NCBI GenBank assembly: GCA_033032865.1
Contig: JAWHQI010000065.1
Coordinates: 8,988,001-9,052,000 of the forward strand
Direction of reading: 5' to 3'
Length of the DNA: 64,000 nt
From: Dactylorhiza incarnata
Lineage: Eukaryota; Streptophyta; Magnoliopsida; Asparagales; Orchidaceae
Position numbers and translations under genes: made by a program. Of the stretch, positions 45,301-56,680 are shown piece after piece; the first letter of the stretch is position 1; each line of letters starts with the position of its first letter. The notes under the pieces are model-generated. The model searched no databases and was not told the origin of the DNA. It worked only from the letters and a program-made list of their open reading frames with translations.

Positions 45301-45456
45301 AGGTATCATTTCATAAGAGAACATGTTGAATGTAAAGACATATGCCTTGAATTTGTCCCCACTAACAATCAAGTTACTGATATCTTTACAAAGCCATTGG
45401 ATGAGGGCAAATTTAATGCTTTCAAGATTGAACTAGGAATGTTGAATGCAGAATAA
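42330..45456 (+). pseudogene. pol of Copia-3 (protease, integrase, RT, RNase H)
   Basis: Protease: WYLDSGCSRHMT (about 42348). Integrase: a degraded zinc finger, LLHMDLFGP with the first catalytic Asp, RTDHDTEF with the second and NGVAERRNRT with the Glu. [33 protein letters not shown] and YVDD (about 44515). RNase H: FSDADFAG, STAESKYIAAG (usually TAEAEY) and CDSSSAI, ending TDIFTKPLDEG...MLNAE at 45456. Frameshifts lie near 42575-42780 and 44400; stops near 43625, 44634 and 45226. It would mature the particle, copy the RNA and insert the cDNA. Confidence 0.92.
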
Positions 45457-45624
45457 ATGCCAAACATTTTCTTATCTCAATCATCTGTGATGCTATGCTG
45501 TTGTCATAATTATGCATTTAAAGTACTGTGTTTATGATTCTTCATTTTGTCTCATCAACAAACCTAGTGACATGACTAGGATATCACACAAGCAAATCAT
45601 AATAGATCTCATGCTTAGGTAGTT

Positions 45625-45905
45625 ATCTCAGCTAACACAAAAAGCCTGTTTCAGCTAAACCGCTGAGACAACTGGGAAACTTCTCAGCTGAACCGCTGAG
45701 ACTGCTAGAACTGTCCCAGCGGTTGACTATGCCTTGTCCCAACGGTCAAAGTAATTATCTCAGCGGTTCCGCTGAGACGGGCTGGTATCTTTAAAATTAG
45801 TCTAAATTGCACCCTAATCAACCTAATTTCCCTTTAAATTACATGGTTACTTAATTCTAATTATAAGGGCAAATCATGAAATAGAATTAGGCTCTATAAA
45901 TAGTC
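45625..45905 (+). promoter_or_regulatory. Putative internal promoter for ORF3 of Copia-3
   Basis: Between RNase H and ORF3, CCGCTGAGAC or its inverse (TCTCAGCGG, CCCAGCGG) occurs at about 45660, 45692, 45717, 45762 and 45770. CTCTATAAATAG (45891-45902) follows the last copy by about 112 bp and precedes the ORF3 ATG (46000) by 107 bp. The motif is the one clustered in the LTR U3 of this element, but the flanking bases do not align with the LTR. Promoter activity is inferred. Confidence 0.6.
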
Positions 45906-45999
45906 AATCTTAATTTGTGAAAGGTACACGACCCTTCTTTCCTAGCCGCCGAGATGAATCACCTTCTCTTCCGTCCCAGCGTATTATACTACCACTGCA

Positions 46000-48926
46000 A
46001 TGGCTCCCAAAAGCTCTAAAGATCTTCTTGAAGGCTATGAGATAGTCAGGGATGAGTTTGTTCATGCTTCAGAAGATATCAAGGGTGTGATTCAACTTCT
46101 TGCAGACCAAGGCCTCAAATTTCTCCTTTCTGAACCTTGTATCATTCTCAGAACTGAGGTTCTGGAATGGTTTGGTCATGCTAAGTTATCCCCAACCAAG
46201 TCATGCCTCAAGTTAAAGATAGGAGAAGACAGAATAAAGATAACCCCCACAAAACTACAAAAATGTCTACATCTTCCATCATGCAGTCCCAGTGAGGAGG
46301 ATGAAATTTCTGAGAAAGACAAGAGGAAAGCTCTGAGATGGACTGAGTACAATGATACCAAAACTGGATCATTGAAAAGAAAATTCTTCAACCAAAAGGG
46401 AAAACTGTTATCAGATATTGTGGGAAAAGCTATCCTCTACAAACCAGGGTCTCATGACACAATATCACAATACATGTTTGACCTCATGACAAGGATTATA
46501 CTGAAAAGAAAAACCTCTTGGGTACAAGTCCTATTTCAAAGAATAAAAGAATGTCTGCAGGCACCCAACATGGCAAAATTCTTTCCCTGTACCTACTCCA
46601 AACCCACCCTGCCAAGTTCAACAAATCCAAAGGAGTAAACCTTCACTATCTCAAGAGAATGGACATTAGGACATTAGAAAGATTTACCAGGGTACTTCCT
46701 ATGAGTCAGCCCACTGAGACTAAAGGAAAAGAGAAAATAACTCTCAAATCCTCTAAGAAACATAGACTGATTATGTCAAGTTCTGAGTCTGACACCTCAG
46801 ATAAAGATGATGATGCTGGTGCTGACACTGAATCACACAACAATCTTGACAAGAATGCTCCACAGGATGACATGCCAATTGACATTCTCCATCCACGGGA
46901 GCTGGACAACAACATAACTCCTGGTAACTAGTCCTTCAAACTTCAAACAACAACTTAAATTAATAGATCATAATCAATCAATTATGTAGTAAATTCTGAC
47001 ATTTGAATAATGTGGACCATAGCTCCTCAAGGAAAAATGAGTGATCCAACTGAGGGGGAGCATCAGCAAGAACCAGCACCCTTGGATATTACAAATATCA
47101 ATGATGCTGATAAGGACAAAAGACAATCACCTCAGGATTTACAAGGTCAGATTGACAAATTTATCTTCAATCTTGAAGAAAGATTAGACTCAATCCTAAT
47201 AATGAACCATCTCTCTGGTCCTTCCCTTCACCAGGAAAATCTAGTGCCCCATCTAAGGGGGAGAAGCAAAAAGAGCCAACTGCTCAGAAAGATGAAGTTC
47301 TTGGTAAGCCTAACAATCTTATCTTTAAAATTTCTAAGTATTTCACTCTAACTCCAACTAATTGTCCCAACCTTCCTGGACTCATCTGACAAGGATGCTC
47401 TCTCTGAGGGGGAGGAGCAAGATACTGATGATAATGATAATCTGGATGATAATCATAATAATGGTAATGAAGATGGGATGGATGATGATCAAGTCCACCC
47501 TGATCACACTGATGATATAGCATCATTTGCTGAGATGGTGGATCCTCCAGCTATAGTAATGTCTGAACCTGCAGTGCAGATAATACTTAACATAGTACCT
47601 CCTCCAAGTTCACCAAGGCCTCAAGCCCCAATGATCACTGCTCAACAAGCCTCCACTTCCACCTCTTCAAATGAGAATATTCTGAATGCCATTCACATAA
47701 TGCTAGAAAATCACCTCAACTCTATGAAGACGTATGCTGACCAATCAGTTACAATAGTCAAAGACTATATTGATCAATCCATCATGAGTGTGAAGACTGC
47801 AGTCATGACTGAGGTCCAGGAAATCAAGGAGAACACTGGAATGCTGAACAAACAAATGACCAAATGGTTTGATCTAGCAGAGAAGACTGTGATCTCTCAG
47901 AACACAATCCTAAGATCTATGGAGAAACATCTCCAGCTGTCTGAACAGGACATAACATATGTCAAAAGGTATGTCAGCAAGACAGATGAGGTGATAGAAA
48001 ATTCAATCAATCATCTCCAAGATTATGTATACTCCACTGCCATGCAGTTGAATGAAGAAGCTGCCAGGAACAAGGAAGAGCTACAAGCAGATATTGATAA
48101 TATAATTCAATCCCTTGCTGCAACAGTCACTGCCTCCCAACTGAATGAAGATGTATTGAACCTTAAAGGTACACTTCAAGCAGATTTTGAGAATGTGTTC
48201 CAAACCCTCTCTAGCAGAATAACAACAACTAAGCAAGACCTCCATCAACAAATATATGAAGAAGCCAGAAAGGGGGAGGACACAAATGCTATCATAAATT
48301 CCGACCTTACCCTGAAAGTTCTACAAGGTACAAGGCTAGCTCTGAATCTTCCTATCTTAGATGTAAATAGGACAGAAGATTGAGATTTCCCACATCAAGA
48401 GGCAATTGCCCGAGATAAGAGTCTGAAAAAGAGAAGGTAAAGGGAGAAAGTACTGTTGGCTGAGGAATTCATGGCCAAGCAAAGGGAGGTACATCACAGT
48501 GATCCAGATTATGAGTATTGGAGTGATGACTCTAAAGAGATCATTTTGAATGCCTAGCTAAGCCATGGCCAAATTGGAAAAGACATTGATAAGCTCTATC
48601 CATCTGAAGAGTGGATAAAGCATTTAGAAAGAGATACAAAGAGAGACAGGGTTTTTAAAGCTAATCTAGTAAGAAAAGATAAACCAAGTAGAATGCCTTC
48701 CAGATACATTCCAAAGCTATTTCTGTATTTCCAAAGGCAAGAGAATAAAAAGAGAATAGCTGAGATAAAAGCTGTAAATGCTAAAGATAAGGATCTTCCA
48801 GCTCCAGAAGAAGAAGTAGTTACTGAGAACATGGATGCTGCTGCAGAACAATTAACCTCAGATAAAGGAAAAGCAGCTGCTGACATTTCTGAGGGGTCTA
48901 CTTCTTATAAGAAAAGAAAGCTCTAA
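46000..48926 (+). pseudogene. Third ORF (ORF3) of Copia-3, broken
   Basis: It starts MAPKSSKD at 46000. Residues 1-190 are the same domain as the Copia-2 ORF3 N-terminus (shared blocks LLSEP/VLSKP, GKLLSDIVGK and KPGSHD). A frameshift at about 46560 moves to a Ser/Asp-rich acidic linker; stops follow at 46931 and 47351. A long coiled-coil part (47478-48383) has LNSMKTYADQSVTIVKDYID and repeated QADIDNI/QADFENV segments. After TGA 48381 a basic tail continues to KKRKL (48926) with two more breaks. It shares the layout helical domain, acidic linker, coiled coil, basic end with Copia-2. It occupies the envelope-like position of SIRE elements but shows no signal peptide or membrane helix. Function unknown. 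Confidence 0.8.
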
Positions 48927-49260
48927 TTGAATGTATAAATGTCTAATGAATGACTGGATGTAAATTGAATTACTTTATCTGAAATGGTTTAGAATTGAAC
49001 TATGATTCATTACCTTTTCTGAATTGCAAATTTATTGTTGGTTAAATCTGTCTGTGCTGCATAGTCATGTTTGTCTAATCACACTGTTGGATTGTTAAAC
49101 TCTGTGACTATATGACTTTCATAAACATTATCTGTTATAATACTTCTGATGCAATAAGTATAATATGATGATCTCTATATAGTGAAGCTAAGTGTTAAGA
49201 ATTTATGGGTTATGTACCTTAGCATTGAGGGTGTTCTACCTTCTTCAAATAGGGGAAGAT
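48927..49260. other. 3' untranslated region and polypurine tract of Copia-3
   Basis: AT-rich, no ORF. It ends with CTTCAAATAGGGGAAGAT directly before the 3' LTR, the same polypurine arrangement as Copia-2. Confidence 0.75.
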
Positions 49261-50528
49261 TATTGGGAAAATGATCTTCAATGTTCCCTTGATTTGAAGA
49301 GACTTCACACTCAATGCTAAGTACAAGTTGTATTTAATAAACCCCACTCTATCTCATGACTATGCAGGATTAGATCATACCAGGGTATGAAGAAAGTTCA
49401 GTTGGTTTGCTGCCAAAACCGCTGAGATGAGTTCTCAATCTCAGCTGAACCGCTGAGACAAGGCCAGGTGCCGCTGAGAAGAAGTCTGGACCAATTGAGC
49501 TGCGAATAAGGAAAATCCGCTGAGACAACTGTCTATCTCAGCGGATCTGCTGAGACGGAACAGATCCAGCAGCTGAGACAGGAGACTACCTCAGTCCAAC
49601 CGCTGAGACAGTTTCAAAAGAACTGACGAGCTTTACTTTTGACGCAACACCTGTAAAGCAAGAAGGGATATTCCAATCTCTCCCATGATGTGTCGGGAGG
49701 ACATATAATAACCGTTGAAAGGCAGGGGAAGTATAAAAGAATCAATTAGGGCTTTGTAAAAAGCACTCTCTCTCACACACTCAAAAGTAAGAACATTACT
49801 GTTCCATTGATGACAGCTAAGAAGTTTTCACTTCCCATTTTCCTGAAGCTGCAAGAAAAGAATAGATTGCTCCTCTTGATCAAATCAAGATAGAGCAAGT
49901 TGATCCTCACTCCTTCTCTGAATAATAGGATCAGAAGAATCAAGACTGAGGACTTTGGACTCATCCAGATTCAAGACAACTACTGTAGTTGTCCAGCAAC
50001 AGAAGATAAAGTGTATTTCATCTTCTTTTGTTAATCATACATTCTTATTCAGTAGGAACTTAACAGTTCTGAGTTGTAGGGCATCTTTGCCTGAGTTTGT
50101 AGGGCTATCTAGCCTGAGAAGTAGAGCTGTGTGTTCAGCTTGAGTGTAAGATCATTGGCTGATCTGAGGTAGGGTTGTTGAGCCTGAGGTAGGGTTGTTG
50201 AGCCTGAGGTAGGGCTGTTGAGCCTGAGGTATGGATGTTGAGCCTGAGGTAGGGTTTGAGGAAACCTGAGAGATCCTGAGGAATCTGTGTTGTAAGCTCT
50301 TGGAGCTGAGTTTGGAGGTGTTGGCCTTGTCTAACTCATTGTTAGAAAGGTGAAGGGGAAAGAGGATTACTCAAGACACCCTGTATTGAGGAACCTCTAT
50401 AAATCTTTGTGTGTTTTGTGTGCTTGATACTTTACTAACCTAAAATCAGAAAACAACTAGCCTATAATAAAAGAAACCTATTCACCCCCCCTCTAGGTGA
50501 CTAAGACTACATCCTAAACAAACTATCA
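49261..50528 (+). repeat. 3' LTR of Copia-3
   Basis: It starts TATTGGGAAAATG (G to A at the second base of the usual TG) and ends AAACTATCA before the TSD CTAAA. TATA box at about 49732. The 20-bp minisatellite has four full units (50165-50244) against six in the 5' LTR. Confidence 0.95.
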
Positions 50529-50533
50529 CTAAA

Positions 50534-51151
50534 GCACGCTTCGAAATTATACACTAGAAAAATGTATGAAATTTTTAAGAAAGCATAAACTGAGGGGTGC
50601 TTGGATTATGCATAGTAGATGAAACGCGATATGATTATGATCACATGGTGATTGCAACAAAAAACTGTGATGATTCTGCGGATGACAAGAGATGGTTTGT
50701 AAATTTCAACTCAATAACATTTGATTCAGATTGTTCGTGTCGAGGAATTGAAACTAAAGTGTTTCTATGTCAAAATATTTAAGAGTCTTCAATTTGAGGA
50801 ATGTAAAACAAATTCCAATGAAATATGTGCTAAAACTATTCATTATTGATGCAAAAAAGCATGTACCTTCCGAATATACCATCTATTGCAGAGCATGATT
50901 CAAACAATATATTCAGGAACCACCTTATGCGTTATAGTTACAATTTAGCTACCCGCATTGAAAACTGCAGACCTGCAAAAATTCACGTTATGAATGAGTT
51001 GTTTAAGTACACTGATGAGATGGTGGATAAAGATGAAAGGAAAAAGAAAGGATTTGTAGAAGAGCAAAATCCTAATAAGCCACAAACTCTTCGAGATCCA
51101 CCAACCAAGAGGCGAAAAGGTGCAAGCAATGCTCGTCTGAAAGACCATTGA
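50534..51151 (+). pseudogene. FAR1-type MULE transposase, C-terminal part
   Basis: This continues the gene interrupted by Copia-3. A FEIIHTRKMYEIFKK-like helix follows the insertion. RWFVNFNSITFDSDCSCRGIE (about 50693-50755) is the start of the SWIM zinc finger, with the CxC pair visible and the following CxH part lost in frameshifts. KYVLKLFIIDAKKHVPSEY-like sequence and an open frame 50846-51151 end with DPPTKRRKGASNARLKDH, the usual basic C-terminus. Multiple frameshifts show it is dead. Confidence 0.78.
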
Positions 51152-51820
51152 GAACGACGGACTAAGAATAGACGTAATATTTATAACTTTCATTCTAAAG
51201 ATAAAAACATTTCTCAAGATGTTTCACTTTTATAGGATGATTTATAACTTTCATTTATCTAAATGTTCCTCAACATGTTGCATGGAAAAAACTTCGGGCC
51301 GAAAAATGGATATCGTTGTTGATGAAGAGCCTGTGACGAGGAACGAGTTGAACTTTATGGGAGACTACAGTTACGACGGACATTCAACGCCACCTGGAAT
51401 GTCAAATTGTTTGCAAATACATGATGACTACCTCATGAATCCTAGGATAAGCAAGCAATGTTAAGAATGATTTTCGTCCTAATTTCACATTCTGAAAAAA
51501 CAATTTGTCTTTATGTTACTATATTTCTTAAATCATTACTGTGGTTTGTTGTGTCTCACATCCTAAAAAATAGCATGATCTCATACAAAAAATCAAAAAA
51601 GTCACATTAAGGTTTGCTGATTACAGTTACAGTTGTAAATTATGTGTTTATTTACAACTGTAACTATAAATAAGAAGTGATCCCGCAAAATTTAGCAAGG
51701 AGAGATGCAAAGAAGTGAGCTCGCAAATTTAACAGGTCATTCATTGATGTAAAGTAATAAGAAGTGATCACGCAAATTCAGCAAAGAGAGTAGAAATTCA
51801 AAGTAATACCCAAGGAGGAA
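51152..51820. other. Sequence after the FAR1-type gene
   Basis: A short ORF (51219-51464) continues the plus-strand direction with no recognised domain. The rest is AT-rich with a few ACTGTAA-type motifs, including the dyad TTACAGTT...AACTGTAA at about 51625-51665. Confidence 0.4.
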
Positions 51821-51824
51821 GATG

Positions 51825-52650
51825 TTAACCAATCAAATAGCAAGAGATAAAGAGACGCAAGTTATTTCTTGAACTGTAATTATCCTCTAATTTTGGACTG
51901 TAATATTTAACTATAATTAAAATGTTTTTTAAAACTGTAATTGTAAACTGTAATTTGTGAGCTATTTGTTTGACTCTAAATTAAAAGTAATTTGTACAAT
52001 AACATAGCAAATTAATGTAGAAAAAAAAAGGAATTGTTGTAAGCCTTTTTAGGGTGACAAATAATAGCACATGGTACGTACTACCCACAAATAATTTAGA
52101 TATTTTTGTAAATTACGGTAGCAAAAAATGTCTCCAAAAGTTTAGAACATGTAGCATGTTCAAATAATGTTACTAGTCAAATAATTTTAGCAAATGTTTC
52201 GATTAAATCAACTGCAATATAGCAAGAGATTTACAGATGTTGACTAATCAACAAGAGATAAAGAGATTCATGTTATTTTTTGAACTGTAATTATCTTGTA
52301 ATTTTGGACTTTAAGTTTTAACTGTAATTAAAATGGTATTTATAACTGTAATTGTAAACTGTAACTTGTGAGTTGTATGTTGGACTTAAAATTAAAAGTA
52401 ATTTGTACAATAAGATAGCAAATTAAGGTAGGAAGAAAAGAAGGTTCAGAAATAATTGTTGTAAGACTTAGTAAGGTGACAAATAATATCACATGGTACG
52501 TACTACCCACAAATATTTTAGTTAAACAGTAAATTATGGTAGCAAAAAATGTTTCCTAAAGTTTAGAGCATGTAGCATGTTCAAATAATGTTACAAGTCA
52601 AGTAATTTTAGCAAATGTTGTAATTAAATCAACTGCAATTTTTGCACAGA
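51825..52650. repeat. Tandem duplication of about 412 bp between the convergent genes
   Basis: The two copies (about 51825-52238 and 52239-52650) share AAGAGATAAAGAGA, TTGAACTGTAATTATC, AACTGTAATTGTAAACTGTA, GTAATTTGTACAATAA, CACATGGTACGTACTACCCA and AGTTTAGA(A/G)CATGTAGCATG. They also carry the CTGTAA motif of the left array. No coding sequence. Confidence 0.85.
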
Positions 52651-55100
52651 ATTTTGACGTCTCAGCTGGCCAATGATTGCATTCCTCCCAGGACATTTCT
52701 TGTTTTGATACAACCGCCTCCATAAATTTCAGAATGAATACCCCGTAATCATCACCATTTGCCTGTTGATGCAAGCCAGGAACTTCTACAATTGGCCAAT
52801 TTTTAATGTCGTCTGACAGTGCTCTATTTGCCTCTTCATGGAGTAATTTTTCCTACAACATAACTCAGAATTTAAAAATAATAATACAAATTTTAATATC
52901 ATTTCATTGTTAAACTGTAAAAAGCTTACCAACGTTGGTAGGCCTGTTAAGCGACACTTTCTTTTCATGGAGTCATAAAACTCCCATTTACATTCCTTTA
53001 AGCGACACACCAATAAGGCCCAATGATTGGTTAGGTGGCATGACATGATAATTACTTCATTATTTCTAACACTGGTTGTTGTTAAATAACTTATTAGGAA
53101 CCTAGTGTTTTGCGTATTGATTCTCCTATAGTACTATATTTCAAGGTTAGTAAACTAAAATTCAATTTGTAATAAAAGTTGTATCGCAGTGATAGTATAC
53201 TTACAGCATAGTCCGATGATACATAAAAGAATCTTTTTACATTCCCCTTTGATTGCTTGTTTCTGGATTTGAGTTGCAATGCATACACATTTAAATGTGT
53301 GTTGTGTAGCCACCGACCTCCAAGTAGGTCATCCATTGCTCCTCGTGTCATCAAGATATTTCCATAATTCAAAACAGTGTTGCTACTGGAAATAGCAAAC
53401 AAAAAATAATACTATGCAACATGGATTTTTTAAAATGTATACATTACATACAAGAGCGATATTACCTTTCTGGGAATTTTTCCATCATAACATCTATAAC
53501 CTCACATGACGAAGCCGATATGCATGCTTTGCCCGAGTAACTGTCCTCCTCTATTACCTCATCTTTTACCTTAACTTTGCATTTGATATGGCTATTGGAT
53601 GGTTTCTTCTTTCTAGAATTTCTGCTCTTTACATTTCTAACTAAACTACTAATAAGAAAATTATCTTTATTGTTCTCTGATTTTATTTTGACTATAGACC
53701 GACCTGGTTTTGGAGAAGAAACGGGCGGCGAGAGGTGTTTCTTGTTGTGGTTGTGGTCCACTATAGGATTTGGCTTCCAACCTTTTAAACCATGATTCAC
53801 AATAAACTTTTATTTATTCTACCTCCTCTGACTTCTGCTTTAATAAATGATTGGAGATGGACCACTAGTCCCCGCCACCACTCATCAAATAATGAATCTT
53901 CAGCTTGCCTTATCTCTTCCTTCTTTACCTTCCTCTTCGCCAATTCTTTCCTAGCTTTCCTCAACAATGGTTATGTTTTTTAGCAGTAACTCGCTGTTCT
54001 TCAACACTAAAAATATAATCTTCAATCTCAGTTTTGAACTCCAAATCAGCTTGATCAGCAAATTCATCGACTTCCGTACTCTTCTTCTTCTTGACTAGTT
54101 CAAAGTCAGAATCATCCACTTCTTTTGCGAGTAAACATTCCTCATTCTTCAAAATCTCCACAAACTTTGGTTTAACTTACAGCACAACAACAACATATGT
54201 TTATACTACACTGTAATAAATCATATTACTGTTACAAGGACTTCACATTTGTAATATCCTCATTTGTCGTCTTTAGTTGCGTAAGTAGATTGAAATAAAA
54301 TTGAGCTCGGTAACTTTTTCTATCTGACCACCTACAAATTCTAGGTCTTGTCAATTCATTCACAACAATTTGCACGTTTGTGTGCTCATATAGCCACACC
54401 TACAAGAAAAAAGGTATTAATACAAAATGAATAATATAAAGAATATGCATTGAAATTTATCCTTCTTACCAATAACGCAGTTGCACATCCCTCCAGGTAT
54501 CCCAGATTTACACCAACCTTTTTTATTACACTAGCTTGATTTAAAGCATCAACCTGTGATAGTAAAAATCGATGTATTGCTTTCGGCCTGTTGTATTTTA
54601 CGAAGGTCGATAAATCATGAATTTTGTACAACGAAGCTGGGATCTTCATACCTTTCAACGGAAAAAAGAAAACATTCACCAAATACCTTATTAGGGCATC
54701 CACTCTCCTACTCTCTAACATCGGAGACCAATCATCAATAACGAGATTATTCATTTCCTCAATCATATCTTTATGGGTTAAATTCGTGTAGGGTAGTTTA
54801 ACAAATGTTAAGTCTAGTCCACGATTTGGTAGACCCAGAATCAAGGCTACCTCGTTGACTGTCAACTACATGTAGTAATTTCCTATCATACAAGCTTGTT
54901 TATCCCTATTGAAAGCTCTTAGAAGAACATAAAGCATGTGAATATTTTGAGGCAAATTGGGCTTTTCAAATAGATGAAGAACACCTACTTCCCTCAATAT
55001 TTTCTTGGAATCCTCCTCCAAAATGTCCAACAAAGGACGTGCATTCATTTTGAAAGTCGACACTGCACATCTAGAGTTTAGATAGTTACTCTCAGACACT
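52650..55100 (-). pseudogene. Ulp1-like (C48) cysteine peptidase gene captured by the MULE
   Basis: Minus strand, several exons. The N-terminal part (55099-54386) has a TVNEVALILGLPNRG motif after an in-frame TAG, as in plant mobile-type domains attached to plant Ulp1 genes. Next come VWLYEHTNVQ and PRICRWSDR (54400-54260), basic/acidic linkers (54161-53961, 53800-53462) and the peptidase domain from about 53402: MTRGAMDDLL..RWLHNTHLNVY, NHWALLVC with the catalytic His and WEFYDS with the Asp. An intron from about 52929 to 52857 (GTAAGC...GTAG) joins to EKLLHEEAN, then QQANGDDYGVFILKF (about 52774-52727). The usual DCG is DYG, so the nucleophile Cys is Tyr. It would act on SUMO-like proteins if active. 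Stop and Cys loss suggest inactivity. Confidence 0.8.
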
Positions 55101-56482
55101 ACAACAAAGTTTACGAATTAGCATATATAAATACAAATAAAACCACATATAATGTGTAATTAAACTTACTTGTAGTTCTTGTACCAAAGAACAACTTAGA
55201 AAATTTATAAACTTGGCTTGGATGTCACATATCGGCAAAATGTAATACCTAAATACAACCATAAGAAACAGAGAGCCATAAGAAATAAATGATAACATTA
55301 CCAAACAATGAACCATAATAAACATAAAAGTTACAACTGGAACATTGAATTGGAATGTTAAAAAAAATAAACTGTAGGCCGCTGGAGTAACAAAATAGTG
55401 AAAACAAACATTTAAAATCCATAACTTACAAATGATAACTACTTTAATTACATCTGTAATTATACCTAAAAATAAAACAGTAAGTATATATTAATGAGAA
55501 AACACTAACATTTACAATCCATAACTTACAAATGATAACATTACCAAACAATGAACCATAATAAACAGAAAAGTTACAACTGGAACATTGAATTGAAATA
55601 TAAAAAAAACTAGCTAAATTTTTGTTTGACACTAACATCTAATATCCAGTTAGAACTTCAAATATTTGTTAGAAAATTTAGAGTGCGTGCGTCACCAAAT
55701 TATGCTATCGAAAATTAAATACAGCACAAAATAAAACTAAAGTGGTGACTTTACGACTATGCATGATCGTTCTTACTCAAATACTACCGGTCTCAATGAG
55801 AGTATTAAAACAGAATTTAATTTTCTAATCAAGCGAAACACGCAAAAATTATAAGACTGGAATAAACGGCAATATAACTGAAGTGCGGAAGCTTAATGTA
55901 TACCGTTCTTAGATTCGGTCTCGTGCTTCATGATGGCGGCGATTCAAAGAAGCTTTGACATGTTCTTCCTTATGAAGTCGGCGGCGCTGGCGGAATCCGT
56001 TAGCATACAATAATTATCTGAAATTCTAACCTCTCAACAAAGACAAAGTAAGCATCAAATAATATATGTCAATGCATTATAAAATCTGAATCTAGAGCAA
56101 TGGGATTTGGGTTGTCTTCAATAAATGAGAACAAAATAATCACTGTCGTTAGTTTTATTTAAATAGATTATTTCCGGCTGAGTTAGATCACGAGATTGAA
56201 AACGGAAAAAACTGCGATTCTCCATTGAAATCTCTAAACCGGGCTTTGAAAACTCCAGTAAATGAATGAATTAGTATAAATAAATTCTACTAAAACAAAA
56301 GCCCAAAATATACCTGAATATGGATCGGCAACCAGCCCTGTATAGCTGATCCGCTGCAGAGTTTTTGATTTGTACTTTTCCTGTTAATGGTTGACTGATC
56401 CAGGAAGGATGAAGGTTGGCGAATGAAATGAAGACAGTGGAGATTCCGTTCAACAGGGGATCGAGATCTATTCCAAAGAATA
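55101..56482. other. Right arm of the large MULE with dispersed repeats, before the nested MULE
   Basis: AT-rich. Two copies of a roughly 90-bp repeat (ACATTACCAAACAATGAACC and AAAGTTACAACTGGAACATTG) lie at about 55290-55365 and 55535-55605; two more lie beyond the nested MULE. A GC-richer patch at 55915-56000 may be leader sequence of the Ulp1-like gene. No supported exon. Confidence 0.5.
55284..55620. repeat. Dispersed ~90-bp repeat of the MULE right arm, copies 1-2
   Basis: Shared blocks are TTACAAATGATAACATTACC, AACAATGAACCATAA, AAAGTTACAACTGG and AACATTGAATTG. Copies 3-4 are at about 61730-61830 and 61935-62030. Confidence 0.8.
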
Positions 56483-56491
56483 GATCATGAA

Positions 56492-56680
56492 GGGAATTTG
56501 GCACTTTGCACCCTCCAATTAGGCCTCATTAGCACTTTGCACCCTCTTATTCAAATTTTGGCACTTTGCACCCTTGAAAGTCATTAATTGAGCACATTGC
56601 ACCCTCTGGTTATTTTATTATATCATCTTTATTTATTAAACCCTGAAAATAATATATGGAGGGGTATTTTGGTCCTTCAC
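56492..56680 (+). repeat. Left terminal inverted repeat of the nested MULE
   Basis: It carries four direct copies of GCACTTTGCACCCT (the fourth CACATTGCACCCT) about 30-35 bp apart at 56501-56630, then a segment with GGGGTATTTTGG. The right end has the same set in mirror order, so these may be transposase-binding sites. Confidence 0.9.

Larger units (their letters stand above)
38424..50528 (+). mobile_element. Copia-3: full-structure SIRE-like copia element with third ORF
   Basis: Direct LTRs of 1277 and 1268 bp enclose PBS, gag, pol (PR-INT-RT-RH), an internal promoter-like region, ORF3 and a purine tract. TSD CTAAA is present at 38419-38423 and 50529-50533. It interrupts the FAR1-type gene of the large MULE. 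Stops and frameshifts in all three coding regions and many LTR differences make it an inactive copy, older than Copia-2. Confidence 0.95.

Noticed and set aside
46000..48926. Calling ORF3 an envelope glycoprotein gene
   Set aside because: Only its position is envelope-like; no signal peptide, membrane helix or cysteine pattern is visible in either copy.
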